Shown: positions 44,348-55,069, counted from the stretch's first letter. The stretch is 64,000 nt of DNA from Aphrocallistes beatrix (GCA_963281255.1 OY725492.1:1054001-1118000); one strand, 5' to 3'. Numbers and translations: made by a program. Notes: generated by a model from the letters alone, not told the origin.

Positions 44348-44519
44348 CAGTAGAGTTCGCTTATTAGCAATTGCCTTATTAGCAAGATTCGCTTATTAGC
44401 AAGTTTTTTAAGGTCTCAATGGACCAAAATGTATTAATTATGTTCCCTTATTAGCAAGTTCGCCTATAAGCAAGTTTTTCTCGTGCAAAACACGACTTGC
44501 TAATAAGCGAACTCTACTG
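44348..44519. mobile_element. pogo-type MITE, 172 bp
   Basis: CAGTAGAGTTCGCTTATTAG and CTAATAAGCGAACTCTACTG, with TA on both sides. Confidence 0.88.
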
Positions 44520-45116
44520 TACTACATATATGAAAATTATATGACTATACAAGTTAATCAATGATTCAATAATTTTCGAACGTACCATTGCCTTATAGAA
44601 TGGTATGGATGTACCAATATTTTCTGTAAGGAAGCAATACGTATGATTAATAACGAGCAAATTTGGTATTGCAAATTATAATGATGTTTAAATTTGAATT
44701 GCTTTAAATTGCTTTTAAATTAACCAATAAGTTAAATCCTTCTAAACCCAATTCTATATTACTTTAAGGATACCGCCCTCGAAAAACATCGCATGACATT
44801 AAAAAAAATGGCAAAATTTGTTGTTGTTAATTCCATTATATTAATGAGTGGTCTACCATCTAATCGTACTTGTTGGAAGGTATTTATTTTTGATTTTTCT
44901 GTGGTGACCCCCTAAAGATTAGTGTTAGTAAATAAGAGATACACTATTGAAGATAATAACTCCTCACCTTTGTAACTGATTCTTCCCTCATTATTAACAT
45001 AAATCAAAAATGGATCAGAAGTGCCATTTTCTGCTATCATACATTAAGTTCTATATTTATTACTTTTGTAATGTAATGTATTTATTTTGTATAGACTATA
45101 TCGGTTTAGAATTAAA
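44520..45116. other. Upstream region of the lectin/Ig/FN3 gene
   Basis: AT-rich with no repeat I can name. It presumably contains the promoter, but no convincing TATA box or initiator can be singled out. Confidence 0.35.
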
Positions 45117-45177
45117 ATGGATCTGATATTGAAAATGTTTGTATTATTTTCTCTAACGACATCGGCATTCAATCAAG
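45117..45177 (+). CDS. Lectin/Ig/FN3 surface protein, exon 1: signal peptide
   Basis: ATG at 45117 opens MDLILKMFVLFSLTTSAFNQ, a compact signal peptide (Leu/Phe/Val-rich core, small residues before a cleavage site near SA-F). The exon ends in phase 1 at CAAG|GCAAGT. That is a GC donor with otherwise perfect consensus. The only nearby GT (four bases later) would create an immediate stop in the next exon, so the GC-AG intron is the best reading. The product enters the secretory pathway. Confidence 0.75.
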
Positions 45178-45263
45178 GCAAGTAACTATAATTTTCTACT
45201 TTTAATTACCATACTTTAGTATGCATATTGTGATGATGAATGAACATGTCTATTCTATTTTAG

Positions 45264-45653
45264 TTCCTAGCAGTGGATGCAATCTAATTACGAGTGAAAA
45301 CAAGTGTTTCAGTTACTTCACTCACACTGGAATCAATTGGTATGATGCTAGAGTTGAGTGTCAGATATGGGGAGGAGATCTAGCTAGCATAGCTAGTGCA
45401 GGTGAAAATGCAGCAGTGGTTTCCATTAGAAGTTCTAGTGATGAAGGATCATGTTTGATTGGACTTAATGACATTGAAACAGAAGGAACATTTGTGTGGA
45501 GTGATGGTAGCAGCAGCTCATATAGGAACTGGGATGATGATGAACCAAATGATGATTTAGGGAATGAAGACTGTACTCATGTTAGACCAACTAACTGGAA
45601 TGACTTACCCTGCGATCATCTTCTCAATTGTTACTATTGCAGTCTATTAAATG
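45264..45653 (+). CDS. Lectin/Ig/FN3 surface protein, exon 2: C-type lectin domain
   Basis: A 390-nt phase 1-1 exon. It shows the CTLD pattern: CNLITSENKCFSYF, NWYDARVECQIWGGDLASI, CLIGLND (WIGL-like core), then the calcium/sugar sites EPN (DDEPNDD) and WND (NWNDLPCD), and a closing Cys set (NCYYCS). EPN plus WND is typical of calcium-dependent, mannose-type sugar binding. The donor is AATG|GTAAGT. Apparently intact. A role in recognition or adhesion is inferred from family only. Confidence 0.9.
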
Positions 45654-45917
45654 GTAAGTCAACAACAAAATAACAAAATAGCATGTTTTCTAATCAAGTT
45701 TTCAACAATCACTATTCTTTGATTAATTATTCCAACAAACGGCCACGCCTGTCAATATCAAAGATACTAGAATCCTAATGATTAAGTATAATAATATTCA
45801 GGAGATATCTAAACGCGATTAAAGTGAATAAAATATGTATTTCTGAAATATTTAACCATTTATTGATGTCTGTCCTTTAGTTACTTTCTGATTCTTAATA
45901 CACGAAATTTCTTTTAG

Positions 45918-46217
45918 TAAACGTGTTCGGGAGAATGATCGGCTCTTCTACTTTTGAAGAATTGAATAATAACGCAGTTCTCACACTAGATGTAACTCTA
46001 TACTGTGTCACAGAGAATAGGAACACTCCCCAGGTGACTTGGAGTTATGAAGATCCATTAGGGATTACATCCTCTCTCACTGCTGCAACAAATGCCAATA
46101 CAGGAGTTAGTATTCTGGGGTTAACCAATAGTAACAGTAATCCCGGCACTTTCTCGTGTCAAGTCACTCGCAATAAGGTGGATGTAACCTATACAGCTGA
46201 AATTAGCAGTACAAGTG
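45918..46217 (+). CDS. Lectin/Ig/FN3 surface protein, exon 3: Ig-like domain
   Basis: A 300-nt phase 1-1 exon encoding about 100 residues. It has the Ig-type Cys-Trp-Cys layout: LDVTLYCVTE, PQVTWSYEDP and GTFSCQVTR. Acceptor CTTTTAG, donor AGTG|GTGAGT. The final dozen bases of this exon plus the following intron are duplicated at about 51229-51262. Confidence 0.8.
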
Positions 46218-46357
46218 GTGAGTGATTAATTTTATAGCATATAGCTAATATTCGAACAAAATGTACACATATTGCTTCTTACCCTTTTACGAAATACTTT
46301 TATGAAGACATGCAGTGTTGTTTCTAAATAGTAGCGCCACTCATATTTTTAATCAAA

Positions 46358-46982
46358 ACAAGCGCGCTTCGTTTGCTTGTGCTGCAGGGCTTGCAGACAC
46401 TGTGTGTCTGCAGAGTAGGCTGGAGGGGCTCGAGTTCCCCCTGGATCGGAGGATGTCCCATAAACGCAATACAAAATTTAGGGCTGAGCCCCCTGAAAAT
46501 CCAAAATTTGGCATAGGGTTCCTTCAGCAGACACTGTGTCCGCTGGAGGCGCTCTTCGGGCGGCTGGGGGTCACATTGATTAATTATAGGGGAGAACAAC
46601 TCTAAATACTTCTGTCCTACTGTTATAATCGATATCGCACTAAAAATCACCAAATTTGTCAATTTTTAAAATTTTTGATGCGTAATGATGACGTCATAAC
46701 AGAGTGATGAGTCATCATTTTTTGATGAGAGTTGCATCATATGTGAGATATGTTAGTATACAGATTCTATTAAAATTTCAGCCTTCTATCTCCTATAATG
46801 GCTGAGTTATGCTCGAATAACTGTATTGCTTAAATTTTAAAAATGTGACAATGACGTCATAATTCCATGATGAGTCGTTGTTTTGCTCTGACCTCAGAAT
46901 TTCCTGGAGGCATTGCCAAAAGACTTCCACATGCCAAAAATTTGCTTTCTGTGCCCGACAGTTTCTTCAATCAATTCGTTAC
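46358..46982 (+). repeat. R1 repeat with a duplicated, expanded head
   Basis: Starts ACAAGCGCGCTTCGTTTGCT. An extra stretch of about 130 bp (46420-46550) separates two versions of the second hairpin region. Ends CAATTCGTTACA. Confidence 0.85.
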
Positions 46983-47452
46983 AGAAATTTTTGGCATGTT
47001 GGAGTCTTTTGGCTATGGCTCCAGACCCCCGGTAAGTTCAGCTTCGCTCAGACGAAAATGTCTACACATCAAAGAATTATGATGTCATTGTCACATTTTT
47101 AAAATTTAAGCAATATAGTTATTCGAGCATAACCCAGCCATTATAGGAGATAGAAGGCTGAAATTTTCATAGAATCTGTATACTAACATACCTCACATAT
47201 GATGTAACTATCAAAAATGATGACTCATCATTTTGTTATGACGTCATCACTACACATCAAAGATTTTAAAATTTGACAAATTTGGTGATTTCCAAGTGAT
47301 ATCGATTATCATAGTAGGACAGACGTACGTATCTAGAGATGTTATCTCCCTTATAATTAATTAATCAGTGTGACCACAGGCGACCGAAGGGAGCCTCAGG
47401 CGGACACAAAGTGTCCGCCAGCCGAGTAGGGCAAGCAAGCGAAGCGCGCTTG
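46983..47452 (-). repeat. R1 repeat, inverted, joined tail-to-tail to the previous copy
   Basis: Begins directly after GTTACA with the inner tail TTTTTGGCATGTTGGAGTC and ends AAGCGAAGCGCGCTTGT. The pair forms a potential hairpin of about 450 bp inside the Ig-FN3 intron. Confidence 0.88.
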
Positions 47453-47777
47453 TTTTAAATAAATACGAAAATCGCCAATTTGTTAATTACTGCTTGTTAC
47501 CAATGTGTATGTTGATGACTATTTGCATAATGGATTAGGATATTATTATACTGTGGCATATCCAGTATTATGCAATGGTAGGCCAATGGCTCATAAACTG
47601 TTTGTAATTCAGTCCTAAGTTCTGTTTTATCCAGTGGCACAGCCAAAACTAAATTTAGACGAAACAAAGCTTACCATTGTATCACTTATAGTGATACGCA
47701 CGACCTTAGCTACTATATATACTTTTCCCAAATCACTTACTTGAGAGTTTATTATATACACACGTACTTATGTTTAG

Positions 47778-48077
47778 TTCCTTCAACTCCTCCACTTAAC
47801 TTCATGGTATCCTCTTCAAGCAGCACTGCGATACAGGCAACATGGAATGCTCCTGATCTGTTAAATCAAAATGGAGTTTTAACACGATACCAAGTTAAAT
47901 ATTATGGATCGGTGTTGGATACAGCTGAAAGAACTTTGGATATAAATATTAACAAATTGTCTGAAACTCTCACTGGACTTCGACCAAATGTTTATTACTG
48001 TGTGACGATTCGAGTTGAAAACGGAGCAGGATTCAGTCAGTTTAGTTCTCCAAATTGTGCACGCACCCACGAAGCAA
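47778..48077 (+). CDS. Lectin/Ig/FN3 surface protein, exon 4: fibronectin type III domain 1
   Basis: A 300-nt phase 1-1 exon: VPSTPPLNFMVSS, IQATWNAPDLLNQNGVLTRY, VKYYGSVLD, LTGLRPNVYYCVTIRVENGA and GFSQFSS. It shows the FN3 marks (PP start, Trp in strand B, Y..C in strand F, N.AG.S). Acceptor TATGTTTAG, donor GCAA|GTAAGA. The following three FN3 exons are close copies. Confidence 0.9.
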
Positions 48078-48132
48078 GTAAGATCTATGTATAATCTTAT
48101 AGATTTAAAATATATCAGGAGTTTAAAATATA

Positions 48133-48624
48133 ACAAGCGCGCTTCGCTTGCTTGCGCTGCGCGGCTGGCGGACACTGTGTGTCCGCTGGAGGCGCTCTTC
48201 GGGAAGCTGAGGGTCACATTGATTAATTATAGGGGAGAACAACTCTAAATACTTCTGTCCTACTGTTATAATCGATATCGCACGAAAAATCACCAAATTT
48301 GTCAATTTTAAAATTTTTGATGTGTAATGATGGCGTCATAACAAAATGATGAGTCATCATTTTTTGATGATAAGTACATCATATGTGAGGTATGTTAGTA
48401 TACAGATTCTATTAAAATTTCAGCCTTCTATCTCCTATAATGGCAGAGTTATGCTCGAATAACTCTGTTGCTTAACTTTTAAAAATGTGACAATGACGTC
48501 ATAATCTCATGATGAGTCGACATTTTGCTCTGAGCTCAGAACTTACTGGAGCCATAGCCAAAATACTCCCACATGCCAAAAATTAGCTTTCTGTGCCTGG
48601 CAGTTTCTTCAATCAATTCGTTAA
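48133..48624 (+). repeat. R1 repeat
   Basis: Full length, in the intron after FN3-1. The corresponding intron after FN3-2 (about 54185) lacks it. Confidence 0.9.
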
Positions 48625-48639
48625 AGATATATATATATA

Positions 48640-49110
48640 TGTCACGGTGAAACTTAAAATCTGGGGGAATTTTAAAATTCCCCAGTGGAAATTAAAATTG
48701 GAGTTTCCATTGGGGGGAATTTCAATTGGAGTTTCCCCTAGTGCAAATTTAATTCTCCCTAGTGGGAACTCTAATTATAATTTGCCCTGGGGGCATTTAA
48801 ATTTCTAAAGACTAGATTTGGCCGTACAAAAATTTGGAGTTTCCCCTAGTGGAAATTTAAATTTCCCTAGTGGGAACTCTAATTAGGGGCAATTTAAAGT
48901 TTCACCAGTGGGACACCCAATTGTAAACGGCAAAATTTAGTCATTTGATTTTAAATACCCCCAGGGCAAATTATAATTAGAGTTCCCACTAGGGAAATTT
49001 AAATTTCCACTAGGGGAAACTCCAATTGGAAATTGTACTAAGAGAATTTCCAATTTTAATTTTCCCTGGGGGAACTTCAAATTCCACCAAATTTGAACCT
49101 TCCCCATGAC
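48640..49110. repeat. Palindromic element of GGGGAATT/AATTCCCC units
   Basis: ATGTCACGGTGAAAC on the left faces CCTTCCCCATGACAT on the right. In between lie many alternating GGAGTTTCCCCTAGTG and CACTAGGGGAAACTCC units. It is framed by R1 copies on both sides. Unassigned family. Confidence 0.65.
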
Positions 49111-49114
49111 ATAT

Positions 49115-49563
49115 ACAAGCGCGCTTCGCTTGCTTGCGCTGCGCGGCTGGCGGACACTTTGTGTCTGCCGGAGGCTCCCTACGGTCGCCTGGGGTCACAT
49201 TGGTTAATTATAAGGGAGATAACATCTCTAAATACGTCTGCCCTACTGTTATAATCTATATCGCACGAAAAATCACCAAATTTGTCAATTTTTAAAATTT
49301 TGATGAGTAATGATGACGTCATAACAAAGTGATGAGTCATCATTTTTTGATGATTTAATGAGCCTTCTATCTCCTATAATGGCTGAGTTATACTCGAATT
49401 ACTGTGTTGCTTAACTTTTAAAAATGTGACAATGACGTCATTATTCCATGATGATTCGACATTTTGCTCTGAGCTCAGAACTTACTGGAGCCATAGCCAA
49501 AAGACTCCCACATGCCAAAAATCAGCTTTCTGCGCACGGCAGTTTCTTCAATCAATTCGTTAC
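49115..49563 (+). repeat. R1 repeat with internal deletion
   Basis: ACAAGCGCGCTTCGCTTGCT to CAATTCGTTACA. The stretch around GTTGCATCATATGTGAGG is missing near 49354. Confidence 0.9.
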
Positions 49564-49580
49564 AGAGATATATATATATA

Positions 49581-49752
49581 CAGTTGACTCCGCTTAATAG
49601 GGTCAGTCGCTTAATCGGACCACTTTTGGCAGGACCGGAATAGCTCTCGCACATAGAAACTAATGCAAAATATTTTCGGTTAATAGGGTCCTCCGCTTAA
49701 TCGGGGCAAAATGTCCTCTGACCGATGTGGCCCTATTAAGCGGAGTCGACTG
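49581..49752. mobile_element. pogo-type MITE, 172 bp
   Basis: CAGTTGACTCCGCTTAATAG and CTATTAAGCGGAGTCGACTG, with TA on both sides. Confidence 0.9.
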
Positions 49753-49769
49753 TATATATAAATAAATAA

Positions 49770-49815
49770 ATATACATTAATCGAGTTTTAATAGTAAGAA
49801 TATATATATATATAC

Positions 49816-49867
<52 letters not shown>

Positions 49868-49897
49868 TATATATATGTATATATATGTATATATATA
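49770..49897. repeat. TA/TATACATA microsatellite
   Basis: Long TA and TATATGTA runs bounded on the left by ATTAATCGAGTTTTAATAG, the motif that accompanies R1. Confidence 0.8.
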
Positions 49898-50071
49898 CAG
49901 TAGAACTCGGTTAGTACGTACCCCTCCGGGAAGCGGAAAAAAGTACGTGCTAACCGAATTGATATTACATAGGAATCTATATAGTAAATTAATTCTGGGA
50001 AAGAGAAATGAGTACGTACTCTGCCGATGTACGTCTTATCCCGATTTACATTTTTCGTAAAGATGCGGCTG
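49898..50071. mobile_element. pogo-type MITE, right end diverged
   Basis: CAGTAGAACTCGGTTAGTAC as at 35339. The right half is diverged after about 50030 and ends CGGCTG next to TA. Confidence 0.7.
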
Positions 50072-50243
50072 TATATAGGGATTTTCCATCCATTTCCCAT
50101 TGATATACAATAACATAAACGGATGCTTCGTCGCTGATATCTTTTCAAATGGAATTATTGACTACGAACTGTTGGGAAACCTGATTTTTTCTAAACCTGA
50201 TTGATTGGGAGAGTGAAAGTGAGCATTTTGGAAAGTAATATTT

Positions 50244-50653
50244 ACAAGCGCGGTTCGCTTGCTTGCGCTGCGCGGCTGTCGGACACTTTGTGTCCACCGG
50301 AGGCTCCCTTCGGTCGCCTGCGATCACCATTGATTAAATATATGGGAGATAACATCTCTAAATACGTCTGTCCTACTATTATAATCGATATCGCACGAAA
50401 AATAACCGAATTTGTCAATTTTTAAAATTTTGATGCGTGATGATAACGTCATCACAGAGTGATGAGTCATCATTTTTGATGATAGTTGCATCATATGTGA
50501 GATATATTAATATACACATTCTATTAAAGTTTCAGCCTGCTATCATTTAAAATGGCTGAGTTATGGTCGAAAAACTGAAATTTCTAATTATGGTTGACAA
50601 AGGTTGACAATGATGTTATAACTCCATGATGAGTCGACATTTTGGTCTGAACT
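50244..50653 (+). repeat. R1 repeat, tail truncated
   Basis: Begins ACAAGCGCGGTTCGCTTGCT directly after AATATTT. The paralogous intron at about 54268 reads AATATTTATAAGAGC without it. Stops near GGTCTGAACTTATGA. Confidence 0.88.
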
Positions 50654-51264
50654 TATGATATTCGAAATCTATACCGCAAAACCGCATATCAACAGTTGAA
50701 AGCTAGTTTCGAACGTATATTTGAGATTTGTTGACTTGGTTAAACGATTGTTTATGGTCGATATACTGTACATTGATAATATAGTTGATGTGTCTATTTC
50801 AATCTTAATTAACCGTTTCACCTATTTTTCATCTTTTGATTCGAATGTGATGACGTCATAATTAATGAATAAAGTGATAGACTTCAAACGTTTATTTAAG
50901 GTGGATATGCTATACATTGATAATACATTTTCCGTCAATACATCGACTATGAATAGCAATAGTTATTGATTTAAAATTTAGGCCCCTCTCTGTTGTCGTA
51001 GGGTATGTAATAGATTTTTGCATAACTCATGGATAAATTTGGGGGTATCTGGAATTTTTAATATAGTAGAAAATGCTTCAAAACAACATATTTAATCACT
51101 AAAGTTTAGGTCCCCAAAATATCCCAAAATATCTCATAGTTTCGTTGTTTGACTTCAAGTGTTAGTTTCAGTTTCAATTTTGAGACCGAAAATGCACTCA
51201 AATCAAATTGGGACCGCGATTTTATCAGTACAAGTGGTGAGTAATTAATTTTATAGCATAAAGC

Positions 51265-52820
51265 ATAGCCTACTCTAATAATGCCTCACAGTAGACTGAA
51301 AATCATGGACTAGGGATGAAATAGTAGCCGAATGGCTTAATACATGATTAGCCTAAATCGTTAACCATGTAGAATAAGCATTAAGAATGTATTACCAGCA
51401 TATATAAACATGGTATCAAAGTACATATATCCGTTGTAAAAATTTCGATTAGTCATTACATCATTGCGCGCAACAGGTCATTCTAAGGACAATTTTAGCG
51501 ATTTTCTAAGCTGTTTTAACCCTATTTCTAAATGGTATTAAGGTGTGATTTTTTTAGTATAAGATGATTTGAAAAGTTTAGAACTTTTCAATGGAATGTT
51601 GTTACATTCCTGCGTTGCTATGGTAAAGCATTTTGGTCAGTTTGGGCCATTTCATGCAAACTGTAGTAACTAGGTCTTCAAATGGGGCCGCTGCATTAGT
51701 TCGAATTTGGACAGTTGGCATTAGTTCTACTCATAATTAGGAGACCTGTCATTAGTTCTACTCTATTTTATAGAGAGTAGACATTCGTTAACAGAAATAT
51801 GGTTGCGGAGAAAATAATCGCAGAAAGTGAAAGTAGGCATTTTAAGTTTGAAACAATGTCAAATTGACCGTGAAAGTAGGCATTTTAAGTTTGAAACAAT
51901 GTCAAATTGACCGTGAAAGTGGCATTTTAATTTTGTGAGGTTTGGAAGCATTACAATGAACAAAAATCAAGAATTGATCATATAGAACTAACGACTACAT
52001 ACAGAATTCGAACTAATGCCAACTGTCTGAAATTACTGTCGAACTAATGCCAACTGTCTGAAATTACTGTCGAACTAATGCCAACTGTCTGAAATTACTG
52101 TCGAACTAATGCCAACTGTCTGAAATTAATGTCGAACTAATGCCAACTGTCCAAATTCGAACTAATGCAGGCGCCCCCTTCAAATTTGATGTGTTTGATA
52201 GGCAATTGACTACTTCCTATTAGGTGATAATACAACTTGAACTTCTAAATTCAACGAGTTTTGAGTTATGGGTTGATTTTAAGAATGTGACGACCAAAAC
52301 ACTAAATTGTCACATAACTCTATAGTCTGTGAATTTAGAAGTTTAAATTGTATTATCACCTAATAGGAAGTAGCCAATTGCCTGTCAAACACGATCAAAT
52401 TTGAAGACCTAGTTCATACAGTTTGCAGGATATGGCTCAAACTGATCAAAATGCTTTATCATAGCAACGTAGGAATGTAACAACATTCCATTGAAAAATT
52501 CTAAATTTTTCAAATCAACTCGTACTAATCTTAGTTCTAAACAAAAATTATACCTTAATAACATTTAGAAGTAGGCTTAAAACAGCTTAGAAAATTGCCA
52601 AAATCGTGCATAAAATGACCCGTTGCGCAATGATATGATGACTAATCAAAATTTTGACAACGGATATGTGTACTTTGATACCATGTTTATATACGCTGGT
52701 AATACATTCTTAATGCCTATTCTGCATGGTTAACGACTTTAGGCCAATCGTGTATTAATCCATTCGGCTATTACCGCATCCTTGGTTATTTTACTGTGAG
52801 GCATTATTAGAGTAGGCTAT
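51265..52820. mobile_element. R2 fold-back element, full length, with nested R3
   Basis: Ends ATAGCCTACTCTAATAATGC and GCATTATTAGAGTAGGCTAT. Perfect 9-bp target duplication GCATAAAGC at 51256-51264 and 52821-52829. Nine bases with long inverted repeats is the Mutator-like signature. An R3 element sits in one arm (51684-52177). Confidence 0.92.
51684..52177. mobile_element. R3 element nested in R2, with internal minisatellite
   Basis: Terminal inverted repeats of about 44 bp start GGGGCCGCTGCATTAGTTCG. The 8-bp duplication is CTTCAAAT (51676-51683 and 52178-52185). Inside are four to five copies of a 31-bp unit with GAACTAATGCCAACTGTCTG. The uninterrupted parent site can be read in the R2 copy at about 29530. 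Confidence 0.9.
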
Positions 52821-53009
52821 GCATAAAGCTAACATTCGAACACTTTTAATCAAAATGTATTGTTGTTTCTTTCTTTTACGAAATATTTATATAAATACAT
52901 GCAATGTCGTTTCTATGTAATTAGTTGCGCCACTTATATTTTTAATCAAAATATGAATAATGTAACTATTTGGAAACAACATTGCTTGTAATATCTGCTC
53001 GTTTCATAT

Positions 53010-53070
53010 AAACAAGCCCGCCTCGCTTGCTTGCGCTACATGAGTTGCCCTCCAGGTGCCTGTGTTAGCA
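53010..53070 (+). repeat. Decayed R1 head fragment
   Basis: ACAAGCCCGCCTCGCTTGCT then a CCTCCAGGTGCCTG hairpin remnant. The rest of R1 is missing. Confidence 0.6.
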
Positions 53071-53859
53071 CAATCTTCTACATTAAAACGCTTGAATTTT
53101 TTGTTTGTTTGTTCGAATTGATTGAAGAATTTGGTATATGATAAAAAATGCTGAAAATAATTAATCTTGATGCGGAGTCATTAGGTTGAAAGCTTATAAA
53201 GTGTGTAATTAGAATGTGAAGAAAACGAATTTAAAGCCAGATTTACTGTATATGTTACTGATTAAAAGTTAATAGCATTCTTCTTCTTCATTGGAGCTAT
53301 GCAATACAAATTTTTTGAAATTTATTGTATGATATTTTAAAAACAGGATTATATTGATAGAAGTTGTATGTCTACTTATTGCGATTGAGTAAAATTGAGT
53401 AAATAGTCCCATGGTGATCAGAGAGAATTGTAAATAAAGTGAGCGCCGCATCCCAAAACACCACTGATTGTCACTTAGCAGATATTTTAAATAAATACGA
53501 AAATCGCCAAATTGTTAATTACTGCTTGCTACCAATGTGTATGTTGATGACTATTTTCATAATAGATTAGGATATTCTTATACAGTGGCGTATCCAGTAT
53601 TATGCAATGGGGCCGATGAATCATGAATTGTTTGTAGTACAGTCCTAAGGTCTATTTTATCCAATGGCATACCCAAAACTAAGATAAACAATAGTGCGCC
53701 GATGATGGTAATTGAATGTGACAGTCGTTATTCACAAGCCTACTTTTGTAACATTTATATTTAGTGATACGAACCACCTTACTGAGTCTAGTATACATAC
53801 CTGGTTTATTCCAATAACTTACTTCAGAGTATATTATATACACACGTACTTATGTTTAG

Positions 53860-54159
53860 TTCCTTCAACACCTCCAATCAACATCATGGTATCCTCTTCA
53901 AGCAGCACTGCGATACAGGCAACATGGAATGCTCCTGAATTGATAAATCAAAATGGAGTTTTAACAAGTTATCAAGTTAAATATTATGGATCGGTGTTGG
54001 ATACAGCTGAAAGAACTTTGGATATAAATATTAACACATTGTCTGAAACTCTGAGTGGACTTCTACCATATGTTTATTACTGTGTGATGATTCGGGTTGA
54101 AAACGGAGCAGGATTCAGTCAATTTAGTTCTCCAAGTTGTACACGCACTCACGAAGCAA
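53860..54159 (+). CDS. Lectin/Ig/FN3 surface protein, exon 5: fibronectin type III domain 2
   Basis: A 300-nt phase 1-1 exon, nearly identical to FN3-1 and FN3-3: PSTPPINIMVSSSSST, ELINQNGVLTSYQVKYY, LSGLLPYVYYCVMIRV. Same acceptor (TATGTTTAG) and donor (GCAA|GTAAGA) as exon 4. Similarity extends into the intron upstream (53485-53610 matches 47455-47600) and downstream, so this is a segmental tandem copy. Confidence 0.9.
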
Positions 54160-54433
54160 GTAAGATCTATACATAATCTTATATATTATAAAATATAATT
54201 ATTTACATTTTTTTCTAAACCTGATCGATTGGGAAAGTGAAAGTGAGCATTTTGGAGAGGAATATTTATAAGAGCAATATGTGAGATATAATGAACATTA
54301 GAAAATCTAAATCTAAGCTTTAGAAACTGTGTGATCAATATTTCATTCAAAGAGAAATCAGCGAAGGAACATCCAGGTGATGAAACATTCGCCTTTCTTA
54401 TAATATAACATATTGTATGTACATAAGACAATT

Positions 54434-54470
54434 TTTACTCTCTCTCTCTCTCTCTCTCTCTCTCTACAGT
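54434..54470. repeat. CT microsatellite
   Basis: About 17 uninterrupted CT units inside the FN3-2/FN3-3 intron. Confidence 0.95.
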
Positions 54471-54620
54471 TGTAGATCTTTCTATTGCGCACCATTTAAT
54501 AATAATCTGTAATTTAAAATTAATTATTTATTTCACACTACAAAGTCGTGGTCCGGTTGAGGCTAAAAAGTAGTCAGATTGAAACCAGACCAACCAGACC
54601 GGTTGTTACAGCCTTGCATT

Positions 54621-55040
54621 AAAAGTTTATAGATTTAAAGTTTATAGATTTATATACCCCCCGAATCCATGCTAATATGTTCTCAGGGGGTTTACAATCT
54701 GGGTGAGGTGCTAAACCTACTGAGAGTTGCTGAATGTGTGCATGCGGCGTGTATGTATGCATATGATGGCATGTCTGTGTGCATATGATAGCGTGTTACA
54801 GAGAAAAACTCGGCTAACAGTAGGCAAGAAAGATAGCACCTGACCTAACTTTACCTTTAAACGAGATGACATCCTTAGTGCTTTCAGCTCACACTAAGGT
54901 TCTGCAAGAGTGTAGGCTCAGATTACATTACCGAAGCAATGTAATTGAGAGTAAAATGCAAATGACTAGAGCGAGGTTAGAACCCGCGACCTAAGTCTTG
55001 GTGCTCAAACGCCCTAACCACTGCACCACCCAAGCAGATA
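54621..55040 (-). mobile_element. tRNA-derived SINE
   Basis: On the minus strand the head reads GGGTGGTGCAGTGGTTAGGG (A box TGGTGCAGTGG) and, about 30 bp on, GCGGGTTCTAACCTCGC (B box GGTTCTAACCT), the layout of a pol III tRNA promoter. A body of about 300 bp follows. It ends in two tandem TAAATCTATAAACTT units, a typical short-repeat SINE tail. The cloverleaf is degenerate, so it is not a working tRNA gene. Confidence 0.75.
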
Positions 55041-55069
55041 GTGAAGTGCTCATTTCTATTAATACGAGT

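Noticed and set aside
46315-46662. Overlapping frames on both strands, similar to frames at 4639, 31383, 32069, 43446, 48015, 50201
   Set aside because: All are translations of the GC-rich R1 head; the shared CAARLADT-like peptide comes from its hairpins.
52010-52150. Regularly spaced 31-bp units, CRISPR-like at first sight
   Set aside because: The units are contiguous without variable spacers, lie inside an R3 element, and the genome is an animal's.
54960-55040. Candidate tRNA gene on the minus strand
   Set aside because: A and B boxes fit, but stems are degenerate and a 300-bp body with tail repeats follows; it is a SINE.
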